Assembly (NCBI RefSeq): GCF_900475315.1
Contig: NZ_LS483369.1
Span: 1,364,001 to 1,428,000, forward strand
Length of the DNA stretch: 64,000 bases
DNA from: Neisseria cinerea
GTDB lineage: Bacteria > Pseudomonadota > Gammaproteobacteria > Burkholderiales > Neisseriaceae
Direction: 5' to 3'
In this document: in pieces, positions 13,650 through 24,900 of the stretch
Layout of the letters: each line of letters starts with the position of its first letter
How positions within the stretch are numbered: the first letter of the stretch is position 1
Position numbers and translations under genes: made by a program
Notes under the pieces: model-generated
What the model was told of the DNA's origin: nothing
The model's database searches: none
The model's input: the letters and a program-made list of their open reading frames with translations, nothing else

Positions 13650-13679
13650 ATGCCGTCTGAACAGACTTTCAGACGGCAT
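13650..13679. terminator. DUS inverted pair between ubiG and mtr
   Basis: ATGCCGTCTGAA and TTTCAGACGGCATG form a hairpin in the divergent gap between ubiG and mtr. It is placed where it would block read-through from outside rather than end either gene. Confidence 0.55.
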
Positions 13680-13753
13680 GACCGCAAACACCTTACAGCC
13701 CCCCGCACTTTACGGCATAATGGCGGCCACGCTTTTCGTCAGAAAGATAAAAT

Positions 13754-14995
13754 ATGTCAACCAAAACCCCTTCCCTGTTCGGCGGCGCGATGATTATCGC
13801 CGGTACGGTTATCGGCGCAGGCATGCTTGCCAACCCGACCGCCACATCCGGCGTATGGTTTACCGGCTCGCTGGCCGTGTTGCTGTACACCTGGTTTTCC
13901 ATGCTCTCCAGCGGCCTGATGATTTTGGAAGTCAACACCCACTATCCGCACGGCGCAAGTTTCGACACCATGGTCAAAGACCTGCTCGGACGGAGCTGGA
14001 ACATCATCAACGGCATCGCCGTCGCTTTCGTTTTATACCTGCTTACCTACGCCTACATCTTCGTCGGCGGCGACCTGACCGCCAAAGGGCTGGGCAGCGC
14101 GGTAGGCGGCGACGTTTCACTCACCGTCGGACAACTCGTCTTCTTCGGCATTCTCGCCTTTTGCGTATGGACATCCGCACGCTTGGTCGACCGCTTCACC
14201 AGCGTCCTCATCGGCGGCATGGTATTAACCTTTATTTGGGCAACCGGCGGCCTGATTGCCGATGCCAAAATGCCCGTCCTCTTCGACACCCAAGCCCCCG
14301 TCGGCACCAGTTACTGGATTTATGTCGCCACCGCCCTGCCCGTCTGCCTCGCTTCCTTCGGCTTCCACGGCAACGTCTCCAGCCTGCTCAAATACTTTAA
14401 AGGCGACGCGCCCAAAGTAGCTAAATCGATCTGGACGGGCACACTGATTGCGCTAGTGATTTACGTCCTCTGGCAAATTGCCATCCAAGGCAACCTGCCG
14501 CGCAACGAGTTCGCCCCCGTCATCGCCGCCGAAGGGCAAGTCTCCGTCCTGATTGAAACCCTGTCCAAATTCGCCCAAACCGGCAATATGGATAAAATAT
14601 TGTCCCTGTTTTCCTACATGGCAATCGCCACCTCGTTTTTAGGCGTAACCTTAGGTCTGTTCGACTACATCGCCGACATCTTCAAATGGAACGACAGCAT
14701 CTCCGGCCGCACCAAAACCGCCGCGCTGACCTTCCTGCCGCCTCTAATTTCCTGCCTGCTCTTCCCCACCGGTTTCGTTACCGCCATCGGCTACGTCGGC
14801 CTGGCGGCAACCGTCTGGACAGGCATCATCCCCGCCATGCTGCTCTACCGTTCGCGCAAAAAATTCGGCGCAGGCAAAACCTATAAAGTTTACGGCGGCT
14901 TGTGGCTGATGGTTTGGGTCTTCCTTTTCGGCATCGTCAACATCGCCGCACAGGTATTGAGCCAAATGGAACTCGTCCCCGTATTTAAAGGATAA
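13754..14995 (+). CDS. mtr: Tryptophan permease, Mtr/TnaB/TyrP family
   Basis: A 413-residue inner-membrane proton symporter with about 11 helices. It resembles E. coli Mtr across its length: GGAMIIAGTVIGAGML near the start, SSGLMILEVN, SFDTMVKDLLGRSWN, LASFGFHGNVSSLLKY, and SFLGVTLGLFDYIADIF. Tryptophan is the likeliest substrate; tyrosine cannot be excluded. It is monocistronic and convergent with the sulfatase-family gene; a shared DUS hairpin ends both. Confidence 0.9.
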   Translation: MSTKTPSLFGGAMIIAGTVIGAGMLANPTATSGVWFTGSLAVLLYTWFSMLSSGLMILEVNTHYPHGASFDTMVKDLLGRSWNIINGIAVAFVLYLLTYAYIFVGGDLTAKGLGSAVGGDVSLTVGQLVFFGILAFCVWTSARLVDRFTSVLIGGMVLTFIWATGGLIADAKMPVLFDTQAPVGTSYWIYVATALPVCLASFGFHGNVSSLLKYFKGDAPKVAKSIWTGTLIALVIYVLWQIAIQGNLPRNEFAPVIAAEGQVSVLIETLSKFAQTGNMDKILSLFSYMAIATSFLGVTLGLFDYIADIFKWNDSISGRTKTAALTFLPPLISCLLFPTGFVTAIGYVGLAATVWTGIIPAMLLYRSRKKFGAGKTYKVYGGLWLMVWVFLFGIVNIAAQVLSQMELVPVFKG

Positions 14996-15002
14996 AGGCA
15001 AA

Positions 15003-15036
15003 ATGCCGTCTGAACGAGTTTTCAGACGGCATTTTC
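15003..15036. terminator. DUS inverted-pair bidirectional terminator
   Basis: ATGCCGTCTGAA / TTTTCAGACGGCAT with a T-run, between the convergent mtr and sulfatase-family genes. Confidence 0.85.
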
Positions 15037-15064
15037 GTAACCGTTGCAGCCATGCGGCAAAAAG

Positions 15065-16717
15065 CTAACGGGCAATTTTCAAAACGTCGTACAGATAGTT
15101 GCGGTAATTTCCGACCAACTCCCGGTTCGGGCAGTCTTCCAACCCTCCGCCGCACAAACCGCGCATCGCCATATTCGCACGCATGAAGCCGTCTTTGGCT
15201 TCCAAACCCGCCGCCTCCATCAGCACGCCGCCTGCAAAGGCAAGGTCGAGGAAATCCTGCCGCTGTACGAATCCGCCAGCAATATTGCTCCTGACGGCAA
15301 ACTGCGTTACATAATCCGGCTGCGCGTAATCCCATTTCTTCCTGACGGACACGCCCTCAAACGGTACCTGATGATCGCCGAAATAACCGAAAACAAAGGG
15401 TTTTCCGCGTTCGTGCAGATAACGGTCGAAACTTTCCACCGCTTTGTCCAAATCGGCAATGCGCCCGATGTAGTCATTAAGCGCGGATATGGTTTTCGCA
15501 TTCAAATCGGGCACATCCAAATCAAACACATTATCGGTATCCGTCCGATACGGCCCGTGCTCCTTCATGGTCAGCACATATACGAACATCGGTTGGCGCA
15601 CGTTTTCCAAATCGGGATGGCGTTTTTCCAAAATCATCCGCACATACTGCATCATTTCCTCACTGGAAATGTGCCACAGGTTTTTGCCCATCGGCGCGGG
15701 ATAGCCCAAATCTTGCGGCTGGAACATCAGATTAAAGCCGAAATGGTCATATGCTGCCTTGGCATTGTAGTTGCCCTTGGTAAACGGCGAGAGCGCCACG
15801 CAAAAATAACCGTGTTCGCGCAGGTTGCGGACAAAACCGGTCTGCAAATGCGGTACGACCGAGTAAAACACGCCGCTTGCCAACGCGCCGAAATCCGTGG
15901 ACGGAACACCCGCCAAAAACGCAAATTCGGACTTCCACGTTGCGCCGCCGAAAGTATGCACGCGCAAAGGTGAGGAAAATACGGTATCTTCCTGCCGTCC
16001 GAACATTTTCAAATCGGGAATCTTGGCGGCGGCAAAGTCGAAACAGTGCGGATCGAGCGTCGATTCCATCAGGGTAACGACAATATCGGGTTTTTCATCC
16101 GACATGCCGCACGGCTGGGTTTCAGACGGCATCTGTTTGGCAAACCCCTCTCCATCGCCCTCGAACACGGGTACTTGGAAAAACACCGCCCGACAGGACA
16201 TCGGCAGGTTCAAAAACACGTCGCGCCCGTCGTCCGGCAGCGAGTCCAGCCACGTCTTTACCGCGCCCGGATGTTTGGAAAAATGCCGCATTGACACGAA
16301 CGCCGCCGCAAACAAAACCGCGCCCGCCCACCGCCACGGCACACCCAAAGTATCCGCACCGCTCCAGCCGAAAACCGCATATGCCGCCAAAGCCAGCAGC
16401 CCCGCCATACCGATAACCGCTTCCTTATAATGGAACAGCGTTTCCCAATTCCGCCAGTCGGCAATCAGCAAAAAGTCGGAAATCAACAGCGGCTGTTTGT
16501 AATAATGGATTTTCAGCCTGTGGAACAGTATCAGCACCACAAACCAGACCGAAGCGAAATTCAAGGCGCGCTGCCACTGCGCCGTCAACATCAGCATACC
16601 GCCCGCCAAAAAGACAAACAGCGCGGACGCGAAAAAATACGTCCAGCGGTAGTGCGACCTGACAATCAGCACCAACGCCGCCGTTACAAACAAAAACAGG
16701 AAAACATAGGCAACCAT
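15065..16717 (-). CDS. Sulfatase/LtaS-fold membrane enzyme (phosphoglycerol or phosphoethanolamine transferase-like)
   Basis: A protein of about 550 residues: four to five N-terminal membrane helices, then a periplasmic alkaline-phosphatase-superfamily domain. The nucleophile region is IVVTLMESTLDP, the LTMKEHGPY block and the GDHQVPF metal site follow. Relatives move phosphoglycerol or phosphoethanolamine onto envelope polymers. The substrate here is unknown. The start at 16717 has gaggag nine bases upstream; an ATG at 16753 lacks a ribosome site. An uptake sequence is translated as QMPSETQP between membrane and catalytic parts. Confidence 0.8.
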   Translation of the reverse strand: MVAYVFLFLFVTAALVLIVRSHYRWTYFFASALFVFLAGGMLMLTAQWQRALNFASVWFVVLILFHRLKIHYYKQPLLISDFLLIADWRNWETLFHYKEAVIGMAGLLALAAYAVFGWSGADTLGVPWRWAGAVLFAAAFVSMRHFSKHPGAVKTWLDSLPDDGRDVFLNLPMSCRAVFFQVPVFEGDGEGFAKQMPSETQPCGMSDEKPDIVVTLMESTLDPHCFDFAAAKIPDLKMFGRQEDTVFSSPLRVHTFGGATWKSEFAFLAGVPSTDFGALASGVFYSVVPHLQTGFVRNLREHGYFCVALSPFTKGNYNAKAAYDHFGFNLMFQPQDLGYPAPMGKNLWHISSEEMMQYVRMILEKRHPDLENVRQPMFVYVLTMKEHGPYRTDTDNVFDLDVPDLNAKTISALNDYIGRIADLDKAVESFDRYLHERGKPFVFGYFGDHQVPFEGVSVRKKWDYAQPDYVTQFAVRSNIAGGFVQRQDFLDLAFAGGVLMEAAGLEAKDGFMRANMAMRGLCGGGLEDCPNRELVGNYRNYLYDVLKIAR

Positions 16718-16775
16718 CCCGCCCCACTCCTCAAAACGGCATACCTGAGCCATTGCGAATTATTATCGAAAGCGT

Positions 16776-16823
16776 GCATTATAATGCAGCACAGGCGCAT
16801 TTCCACCGATATTTCAGTATAAT
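16776..16823. promoter_or_regulatory. Divergent promoter region, sulfatase gene / gmhB
   Basis: The palindrome GCATTATAATGC (16776-16787) offers a TATAAT -10 on both strands. A second TATAAT at 16818-16823, preceded by cag, is the likely gmhB -10. No good -35 is seen for either, so the exact start points are unsure. Confidence 0.45.
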
Positions 16824-16859
16824 GCCATCCCCGAACCTGCCCAACCCAAAGGAACCGTG

Positions 16860-17423
16860 ATGAAACTCATCATTCTCGACCGCGACGGCGTCATCAACCA
16901 GGACCGCGACGACTTCGTCAAATCCGTTGACGAGTGGATACCTATCGAAGGCAGCATGGATGCGGTGGCATTCCTGACGCAGGCAGGCTGCACCGTTGCC
17001 GTCGCCACCAACCAATCCGGCATCGGCCGCAAATATTTTACCGTTCAAGACCTCACCGAAATGCATGCCAAAATGCACCGCCTCATCCGTCAGGCAGGCG
17101 GGGAAATCGACGGCATCTGGTTCTGCCCGCATACCGGCGCCGACGGCTGCGGCTGCCGCAAGCCCAAACCGGGCATGATTGAAGACATCCTCGAACGCTT
17201 CAACGCCCAAGCTTCGGAAACTTGGCTGGTCGGCGACAGCCTGCGCGATTTGCAGGCAATCGATGCCGTCGGCGGAAAACCCGCGCTGGTTCTGACCGGA
17301 AAAGGCAAAAAAACGCTCTCCCAACACGGACACGAATTGCCCGAACACACACAGGTTTTCGATACCCTGCTCGATTTCTCACAATACATCATGCAGGAAA
17401 ACGCCGCACCGCAAGCCGACTGA
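16860..17423 (+). CDS. gmhB: D-glycero-beta-D-manno-heptose 1,7-bisphosphate 7-phosphatase
   Basis: A 187-residue HAD phosphatase in ADP-heptose synthesis for the lipooligosaccharide inner core. The HAD motif LDRDGV has nucleophile Asp7 and Asp9. The zinc loop Cys89-His91...Cys97-Cys99 (FCPHTG...CGCRK) is typical of GmhB. ATG 16860 is chosen because aaagga lies about seven bases upstream; a GTG at 16857 is in frame. In meningococcus this gene is also called gmhX. It is followed after about 30 bases by nlaB. hldC at 59345, elsewhere in the window, acts later in the same pathway. Confidence 0.95.
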   Translation: MKLIILDRDGVINQDRDDFVKSVDEWIPIEGSMDAVAFLTQAGCTVAVATNQSGIGRKYFTVQDLTEMHAKMHRLIRQAGGEIDGIWFCPHTGADGCGCRKPKPGMIEDILERFNAQASETWLVGDSLRDLQAIDAVGGKPALVLTGKGKKTLSQHGHELPEHTQVFDTLLDFSQYIMQENAAPQAD

Positions 17424-17451
17424 ACATACCGCATTCCGACAAGGCAAAACC

Positions 17452-18195
17452 ATGCTCATCATCCGCAACCTGATTTACTGGCTGATACTCTGTTCCAGCC
17501 TGATTTTCCTCTTTCCCTTTATGCTGCTCGCCTCGCCTTTCCGTGACGGGGCGCACAAGATGGCGCGGGTCTGGGTCGGTATCCTCAACTGGTCGCTCAA
17601 ACACATCGTCGGGCTCAAATACCGTATCATCGGCGCGGAAAACATTCCGGACCGCCCCGCCGTTATCTGCGCCAAACACCAAAGCGGCTGGGAAACGCTT
17701 GCCCTCCAGGACATTTTTCCGCCGCAGGTTTACGTTGCCAAGCGCGAGTTGTTCAAAATCCCCTTTTTCGGCTGGGGTTTGAAGCTGGTCAAAACCATAG
17801 GCATAGACCGCAACAACCGCCGCGAAGCCAACGAACAGCTCATAAAACAGGGGTTAGCGCGTAAAAACGAAGGCTATTGGATTACCATTTTCCCCGAAGG
17901 CACGCGCCTTGCGCCCGGAAAACGCGGCAAATACAAGCTCGGCGGCGCGCGCATGGCGAAAATGTTTGAGATGGACATCGTCCCCGTCGCCCTCAACAGC
18001 GGCGAATTTTGGCCGAAAAATTCCTTTCTGAAATATCCGGGCGAAATCACCGTCGTCATCTGTCCGACTATCCCGCACGCAAGCGGCAGCGAAGCCGAAT
18101 TGATGGAAAAATGCGAACACCTCATCGAAACGCAGCAGCCGCTCATTTCCGGTGCAGGCCCGTTTGCCGCCAAAATGCCGTCTGAAACCGTATGA
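17452..18195 (+). CDS. nlaB: 1-acyl-glycerol-3-phosphate acyltransferase (lysophosphatidic acid acyltransferase)
   Basis: A 247-residue membrane enzyme that acylates lysophosphatidic acid to phosphatidic acid. It has an N-terminal hydrophobic segment (about residues 5-28), the catalytic KHQSGWE block (His76) and FPEGTR at 147-152. The fourth-spaced acidic residue is Glu81 rather than the textbook Asp, as in several beta-proteobacterial relatives. The neighbour order gmhB-nlaB-metallopeptidase matches the meningococcal gmhX-nlaB locus as I recall it. The last residues, KMPSETV, are the translated uptake sequence that also forms part of the gene boundary. Confidence 0.9.
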   Translation: MLIIRNLIYWLILCSSLIFLFPFMLLASPFRDGAHKMARVWVGILNWSLKHIVGLKYRIIGAENIPDRPAVICAKHQSGWETLALQDIFPPQVYVAKRELFKIPFFGWGLKLVKTIGIDRNNRREANEQLIKQGLARKNEGYWITIFPEGTRLAPGKRGKYKLGGARMAKMFEMDIVPVALNSGEFWPKNSFLKYPGEITVVICPTIPHASGSEAELMEKCEHLIETQQPLISGAGPFAAKMPSETV

Positions 18196-18226
18196 CCTCC
18201 CTGATCCACACTCTTTCAGACGGCAT
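18174..18226 (+). repeat. DUS inverted pair across the nlaB stop and next start
   Basis: ATGCCGTCTGAAAC (from 18176) and TTTCAGACGGCATG (to 18226) face each other about 25 bases apart. The nlaB stop and the start of the next gene lie between them. A hairpin here would sequester that start. Confidence 0.6.
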
Positions 18227-18881
18227 GAAACTGACCATAGAAATCAAGCGCCGTGCCAAGAAAAACCTGATTATCCGCCCTATCGGCACACATACCGTCA
18301 GCATCAGCATCCCACCCTGCTTCTCCATCTCCGCTCTAAACCGCTGGCTGTACGAAAACGAAGCCGTCCTGCGGCGAACACTGGCGAAAACACCGCCGCA
18401 CAATACGGCAAACCGGCTGCCCGAACATATCTGGTTCCACGGCAGGCAGCTTGCCCTCACCGCCCATCAAGACACGCAAATCCTGCTGATGCCGTCTGAA
18501 ATCCGCGTTCCCGAAGACACGCACGACAAACAGGCGGCACTGTTGGCAACCTTTCTGAAACGGCAGGCCCAAAGCTACCTGCTTCCCCGCCTCGAACACC
18601 ACGCCCGCACCACACAACTGTTCCCCGCCTCCTCCTCGCTAACCTCTGCCAAAACCTTCTGGGGCGTGTGCCGCAAAACCACAGGCATACGCCTCAACTG
18701 GCGGTTGGTCGGCGCACCGGAATACGTTGCCGACTATGTCTGCATACACGAACTCTGCCACCTCGCCCACGCCGACCACAGCCGCGCATTCTGGGCGCTG
18801 ACCCGCCGCTTCGCACCCTACGCGGACGAAGCCAAGCAATGGCTCAAAGACCGCGGCAGGGAACTTTTTATTTTGGGATAA
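18192..18881 (+). CDS. YgjP-like zinc metallopeptidase (DUF45/SprT-like)
   Basis: A 229-residue protein with the zinc signature HELCHLAHADHSRAFW: His186, Glu187 and His190, plus His196. This defines the YgjP/WLM-like metallopeptidases, whose substrates are largely unknown. The nlaB stop and this ATG overlap (ATGA at 18192), so it is translationally coupled. A second start, ATG 18225, falls inside an uptake sequence and would drop the first 11 residues, which are the translated uptake sequence itself (TLSDG). A third uptake sequence is read as LMPSEIRV near residue 100. Confidence 0.85.
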   Translation: MTSLIHTLSDGMKLTIEIKRRAKKNLIIRPIGTHTVSISIPPCFSISALNRWLYENEAVLRRTLAKTPPHNTANRLPEHIWFHGRQLALTAHQDTQILLMPSEIRVPEDTHDKQAALLATFLKRQAQSYLLPRLEHHARTTQLFPASSSLTSAKTFWGVCRKTTGIRLNWRLVGAPEYVADYVCIHELCHLAHADHSRAFWALTRRFAPYADEAKQWLKDRGRELFILG

Positions 18882-18934
18882 TGCCATCCGTTTCAGACGG
18901 CATTTCTGCATTCAACCTACACGGGAGATTCAAT

Positions 18935-19258
18935 ATGAAGAAACTCGCCGTCCTGACCGCGCTCGCCGGATGCAAAGAACAGGCTGCACAAAAACCGCCT
19001 GTCGATCAAAGCAGGATATGTATATATTCTAATGACGAAGAAGCCCGGAAATGCGTAAACGGCGAACTGTCTTTCTTCAATCCGACCCGATGGGGAAATG
19101 AGCAACTCCCGCTCTTTGCGGTCGCCCAATACTGCGACACCAACTACAACATTACCTACAACAATGCCGGCGTCGTTTGCGTATTTACCGACAAAAGAGT
19201 GCAAAAGCCTGCCTCCGGCAGCGAATCGTCCGTAAGCGGATCGGTTCCTGCAAAATAG
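18935..19258 (+). CDS. Small putative lipoprotein of unknown function
   Basis: A 107-residue product that starts MKKLAVLTALAGC, with a lipobox-like LAGC ending at Cys13. The hydrophobic stretch is unusually short (about eight residues), so lipidation is likely but not certain. The mature part has four cysteines, suggesting disulphides in the periplasm, and a Ser/Gly-rich tail. The start has gggaga upstream of ATG 18935. It is preceded by an uptake sequence at 18893-18905 and followed by a bidirectional terminator. I recognise no domain. Confidence 0.65.
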   Translation: MKKLAVLTALAGCKEQAAQKPPVDQSRICIYSNDEEARKCVNGELSFFNPTRWGNEQLPLFAVAQYCDTNYNITYNNAGVVCVFTDKRVQKPASGSESSVSGSVPAK

Positions 19259-19304
19259 GCTTCCGTCCGCACACCAGCTCAGAACCGTACCCCGTTTGAA
19301 AACA

Positions 19305-19350
19305 AAAATGCCGTCTGAAACCCGACATCCGGTTTTCAGACGGCATTTTT
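19305..19350. terminator. DUS inverted-pair bidirectional terminator
   Basis: ATGCCGTCTGAAACC and GGTTTTCAGACGGCAT with a following T-run, between the convergent lipoprotein gene and thiC. Confidence 0.85.
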
Positions 19351-19360
19351 TGCTTGACGT

Positions 19361-21446
<2,086 letters not shown>

Positions 21447-21462
21447 TTCAATGTTAACCAAA

Positions 21463-21491
21463 ATTAAACCACGAACATGAACTTTTGTAAA
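21463..21491 (-). promoter_or_regulatory. thiC promoter
   Basis: Minus strand TTTACA (21486-21491), 17-base spacer, TTTAAT (21463-21468), placing the start about 10 bases before the aptamer. The IS1016 remnant begins only ten bases beyond the -35, so upstream control sequences may have been replaced. Confidence 0.6.
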
Positions 21492-21500
21492 GAAAATAAA

Positions 21501-21864
21501 GGGCTGTACTAGATAACCAGACCAAAATTCCATTTCACTAATTTTTTAAAATTGGAATTTGAGATTTATTTCACTGACCGCGTTTACCTTTCCGGGTACC
21601 ACCGGAATAGCTTTCATCGGCTTCAATCCCGCCTTCAAGTATTTCCAAATGCAGGCTTGTTTGATAGATGAGTAAGCGTAATCGATAAAAGCAATAAGCG
21701 GCTGTATTTTGTTTACATTAAACAATTCACCGGCTGTTCTTGCTGAGACACATAAGACAAACGGTTCAACGGGTTAATTTTGTTTATGCCGACTTAAGCG
21801 ACTTTTTTCTCGTTGGTTTATTCTAACCTAAATGGGATTTTTGGTCGGTATCTAGTACAGCACC
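21501..21864 (-). mobile_element. IS1016-type (IS1595 family) remnant, copy A
   Basis: The 364-bp element has terminal inverted repeats GGGCTGTACTAGATAACC (left) and, reversed, GGTGCTGTACTAGATACC (right). The minus strand between them still reads a piece of an ISXO2-like transposase: GIEADESYSGGTRKGKRG, containing the DES of the catalytic region. Stops and frame breaks elsewhere show it is dead. It lies between the thiC promoter and the pilC terminator. A shorter inverted copy is at 25299-25434. Confidence 0.8.
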
Positions 21865-21902
21865 AAACGTTTTTATCCGTGCAATCTGTCTGACAGATGG
21901 AG

Positions 21903-21947
21903 AAATGCCGTCTGAACAACCTGATGTTGTTCAGACGGCATTTTTTT
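21903..21947 (-). terminator. DUS inverted-pair terminator after pilC
   Basis: ATGCCGTCTGAACAAC and GTTGTTCAGACGGCAT make an extended stem with a seven-T run on the far side, 18 bases past the pilC stop. Confidence 0.85.
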
Positions 21948-21964
21948 ATCAACGGTATTTCCAA

Positions 21965-24900
21965 TCAGAAGAACAGTTCGCGCCAGCTGATGCGACGGAT
22001 ACCGCAGCGTCTGCCTTGTACGTCGAGATTGTCGGTAGCATTCAGAAGCAGCGTGCGTGCGGCTTTTTCGGAGAAACAGCGGTTGTTGGGAATGGCTGCA
22101 GACGTTTGCAGGGCATTGTCCTTGCCGCTGCCTCCGATTTCGCCGTCGAGGCTGGTGGGATTTTCGGAGACACGTTTGGCATCAAGATAGCTGAAGTTCA
22201 GCAGACCGTTGCGGGTTACGCCGTTGGCTAAAAAAGTTTTGCCGTTGTCAGTACGTGCGGAGCTGTCGGGAGTGAAGCGTGCGCTGCGCGTGGTGAGTGC
22301 GCCGCCGTTGTCGGCATGTAGACCGAGAATGGTCGTTTTGGCAGTTGTGGTCCGGTCGCTGCTGGTAGGCAGGCAGACATCTTCGGGCTCGGTGGTGTGT
22401 TTTTGTCCCGAACGGGTGTAGCTGTGGATGGTCAATACGGCGGTACGCAGAATTATGGTCGGTTTGACGGTAATGCGCTCGCCTCGGGCAAGGTCGATTT
22501 TCCAGCCTTTTTGACTGCTTTCGATACCGTGGTCGCTCACATAGAGAAAGCCTTTGTCTTCGCTGACGGTTTGGGTTTGCAGTTGGTCGCGTGTGGCGGC
22601 TTCGAAACCGGTGTCGTTTTCAGCATGGGGATTGTCGTAAATGCCGTAGGCGGATTGCTGCGCGTCGTTGGTCAAATCGTCCTGATAGATTTCGCTGCCC
22701 GTACCGAAAATGACGACGTAGCTGCCGTTGGGACGGCGTGAAACGGCAGGGGCGGAGGTAACGGGCTGCCCGCTGCCTTGGAAAATCTGTACGGCTTTCC
22801 AGTCTTTGGGGGTTTTGCCGCGCAAATCGAAGCGGTACATATTGCCTCCGCGGTCGCCGGCATAGGCAAGGTCGGCAAGACCGTCGAAATCGGTATCGAT
22901 GACGGCGGGTGTGGAAAGCCCGCCTATGCCTTTCGGTGCGGTGATTTTGGCAATCAAATCTCCCGGTTTGCCGACGGTGTCGCCGTGGGTACGGTTGTTG
23001 CTGCCGGCTTCTTTGCCCAACATATCGTAAATATAAAGTGCGGTTTCATTGGCTGCATCACTCGGGTTTTCCTTACGATAACCGCTGGCAAGGAAACCGG
23101 CATAGCGCACGTGTTCGGCAATCAGAGGATGTGCGTTGTCGACGGCACGGTTTACAGATATACGGGCGATTTGAGGTGTGCCGACGGTATAGCCGAGCGT
23201 GTTGGCTTCTCCTTTGGGCGTTTCGAACAGGGGAAGGGTTGCTTCCGGTTTGTCGTCGTTGACGGCATCAATATTGAGTGCGTATGCACCGCGTCCGCCC
23301 TGACCGGTTGCACCGAAAATCAGGGTGTGGCTTTTTCCGCCGACGGGATCGGTTTGGCGCAGGGTAAAACCGCCGTTGACGGTATAGCGGTGGTTTGCCA
23401 GCAATTTCGGATAGTCTTCTTTGGCAATGTATTTCAGGGTTTTGCCCAAAGTTTCTCCGCTTTCGCCTTCAATGCCTGCAGGGATATAGCTGATTTTGAG
23501 GTCGTAGGGATGGTCGGGGTTGCCGGTGCTTTCAAACAGGTGAACCATGCCGTCGTTGGCGGCGGCTGCCAGATAACGGCGGCGGTTGTGCTGTATTTCG
23601 CCTACTGTAGCAATACTTCCATCCAAAATATCGCCCAAGTCGCGCTGCCCTTGCAGACGGATGCGGTAGTTTTGGCTGTAGTCCTGTGTTTTGGCACGGT
23701 TGGCAATATCACTGTCTTTGCCGATACGCGCCGTCCATTTTAGCAAATCCAGCCATTCTCCCCTGTTTTTGTCGGGCGTAACAGAATCGGCAATGCCGAA
23801 ATAGGCATTGTTCAGCTCGTCGCCTTGCAGACGTGCGATATCGTACACGGCAGAACCTGTATTGATGAGGGTTCTGCGGTTGGCAAACGAAGGTTGTACG
23901 GTTTTCGGATTTTGTTTCTGTCTGTGTCCGCTGGAAGCGAGTTTGTCGAACTCTATGCGGCTGCTCCATGAAGATGAATCAACGTGGACGGTAGCGGCAA
24001 GCTCGGGAATGCCGGAAGAAACGGTGGCAGGCGCGGTGCTGCCGGTTCCGCTGTAAATCAGCGCGGCACTGGTATCGACTTCAATCAGTTTGAGAATATC
24101 GTCAAATGCCTGCAGCAAATCTTCGGATTTGGCCGCATTGAAGTACCAATCGTCGCGGCTGGCAGCGCGGGCCAGATAAGCTTTGCCGTCTTGGGAGAGA
24201 CTGCTGCCGAAGCCGACGGTAAAGGTCTGTACCAGCTGTTTGCTGTAGTCCACGCCTTTGGGGTCGATGCTCGGGTCGCCGTTCCAGCTGACGCCTGCCG
24301 CATCTTTGCCGGAGGTTTTGATGTCTTTGATGGAAAGTGTTCGGCTGAAAAATTCGATGCCGCCGGGTTTTCCGTCTAATGTGCCGGCAAGATCCCAATA
24401 ACTGGACCCGTGTCCGCCATCGACTTCTTTGTTGCACACATTGATCAGCTGCTGCGTATTCAAATTTTTCATCGGGGAAGGACCGAAATATTCGTAGGCA
24501 GTCTGGAAGTCGGGTGTGTTGTACTTGTAGTTTTTGCTATAGCTATACAGAGCGCTCGAAAAATCTTCTGGAAGGTCGGTGTTTTGGTCATTACCGCCGT
24601 AGTTTTGGTCGTAATTGAAATTCTGGTGGAATGTCTTGTTCGAGGTTTTTTCGTCGGAAATGCTGCACGACAGGTTGGCATCGCCATCTGACAGCATGAT
24701 GATGTAGGATTTTTGGCAGCGGTATTTGATATTGGGCATGACGGCGGATGCGGCAACCTCGTAATAACGGCGGGTTGCCGGTGTATAACCGTAGGGTCTC
24801 ATGGCATCGACCCGGTTTTTCATGTTTTGCCAAGAAATATTAAAGGTTTCAGAGGGTAAGGTATAGTTTCTCTTTCCCGCATAGACGTTTGTCAGCCCTT

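Noticed and set aside
11979-13793. A long open frame on the plus strand across thrB and ubiG
   Set aside because: It is antisense to two well-supported enzymes, has no ribosome site or recognisable domain, and its His/Arg-rich composition is typical of frames opposite GC-rich genes.
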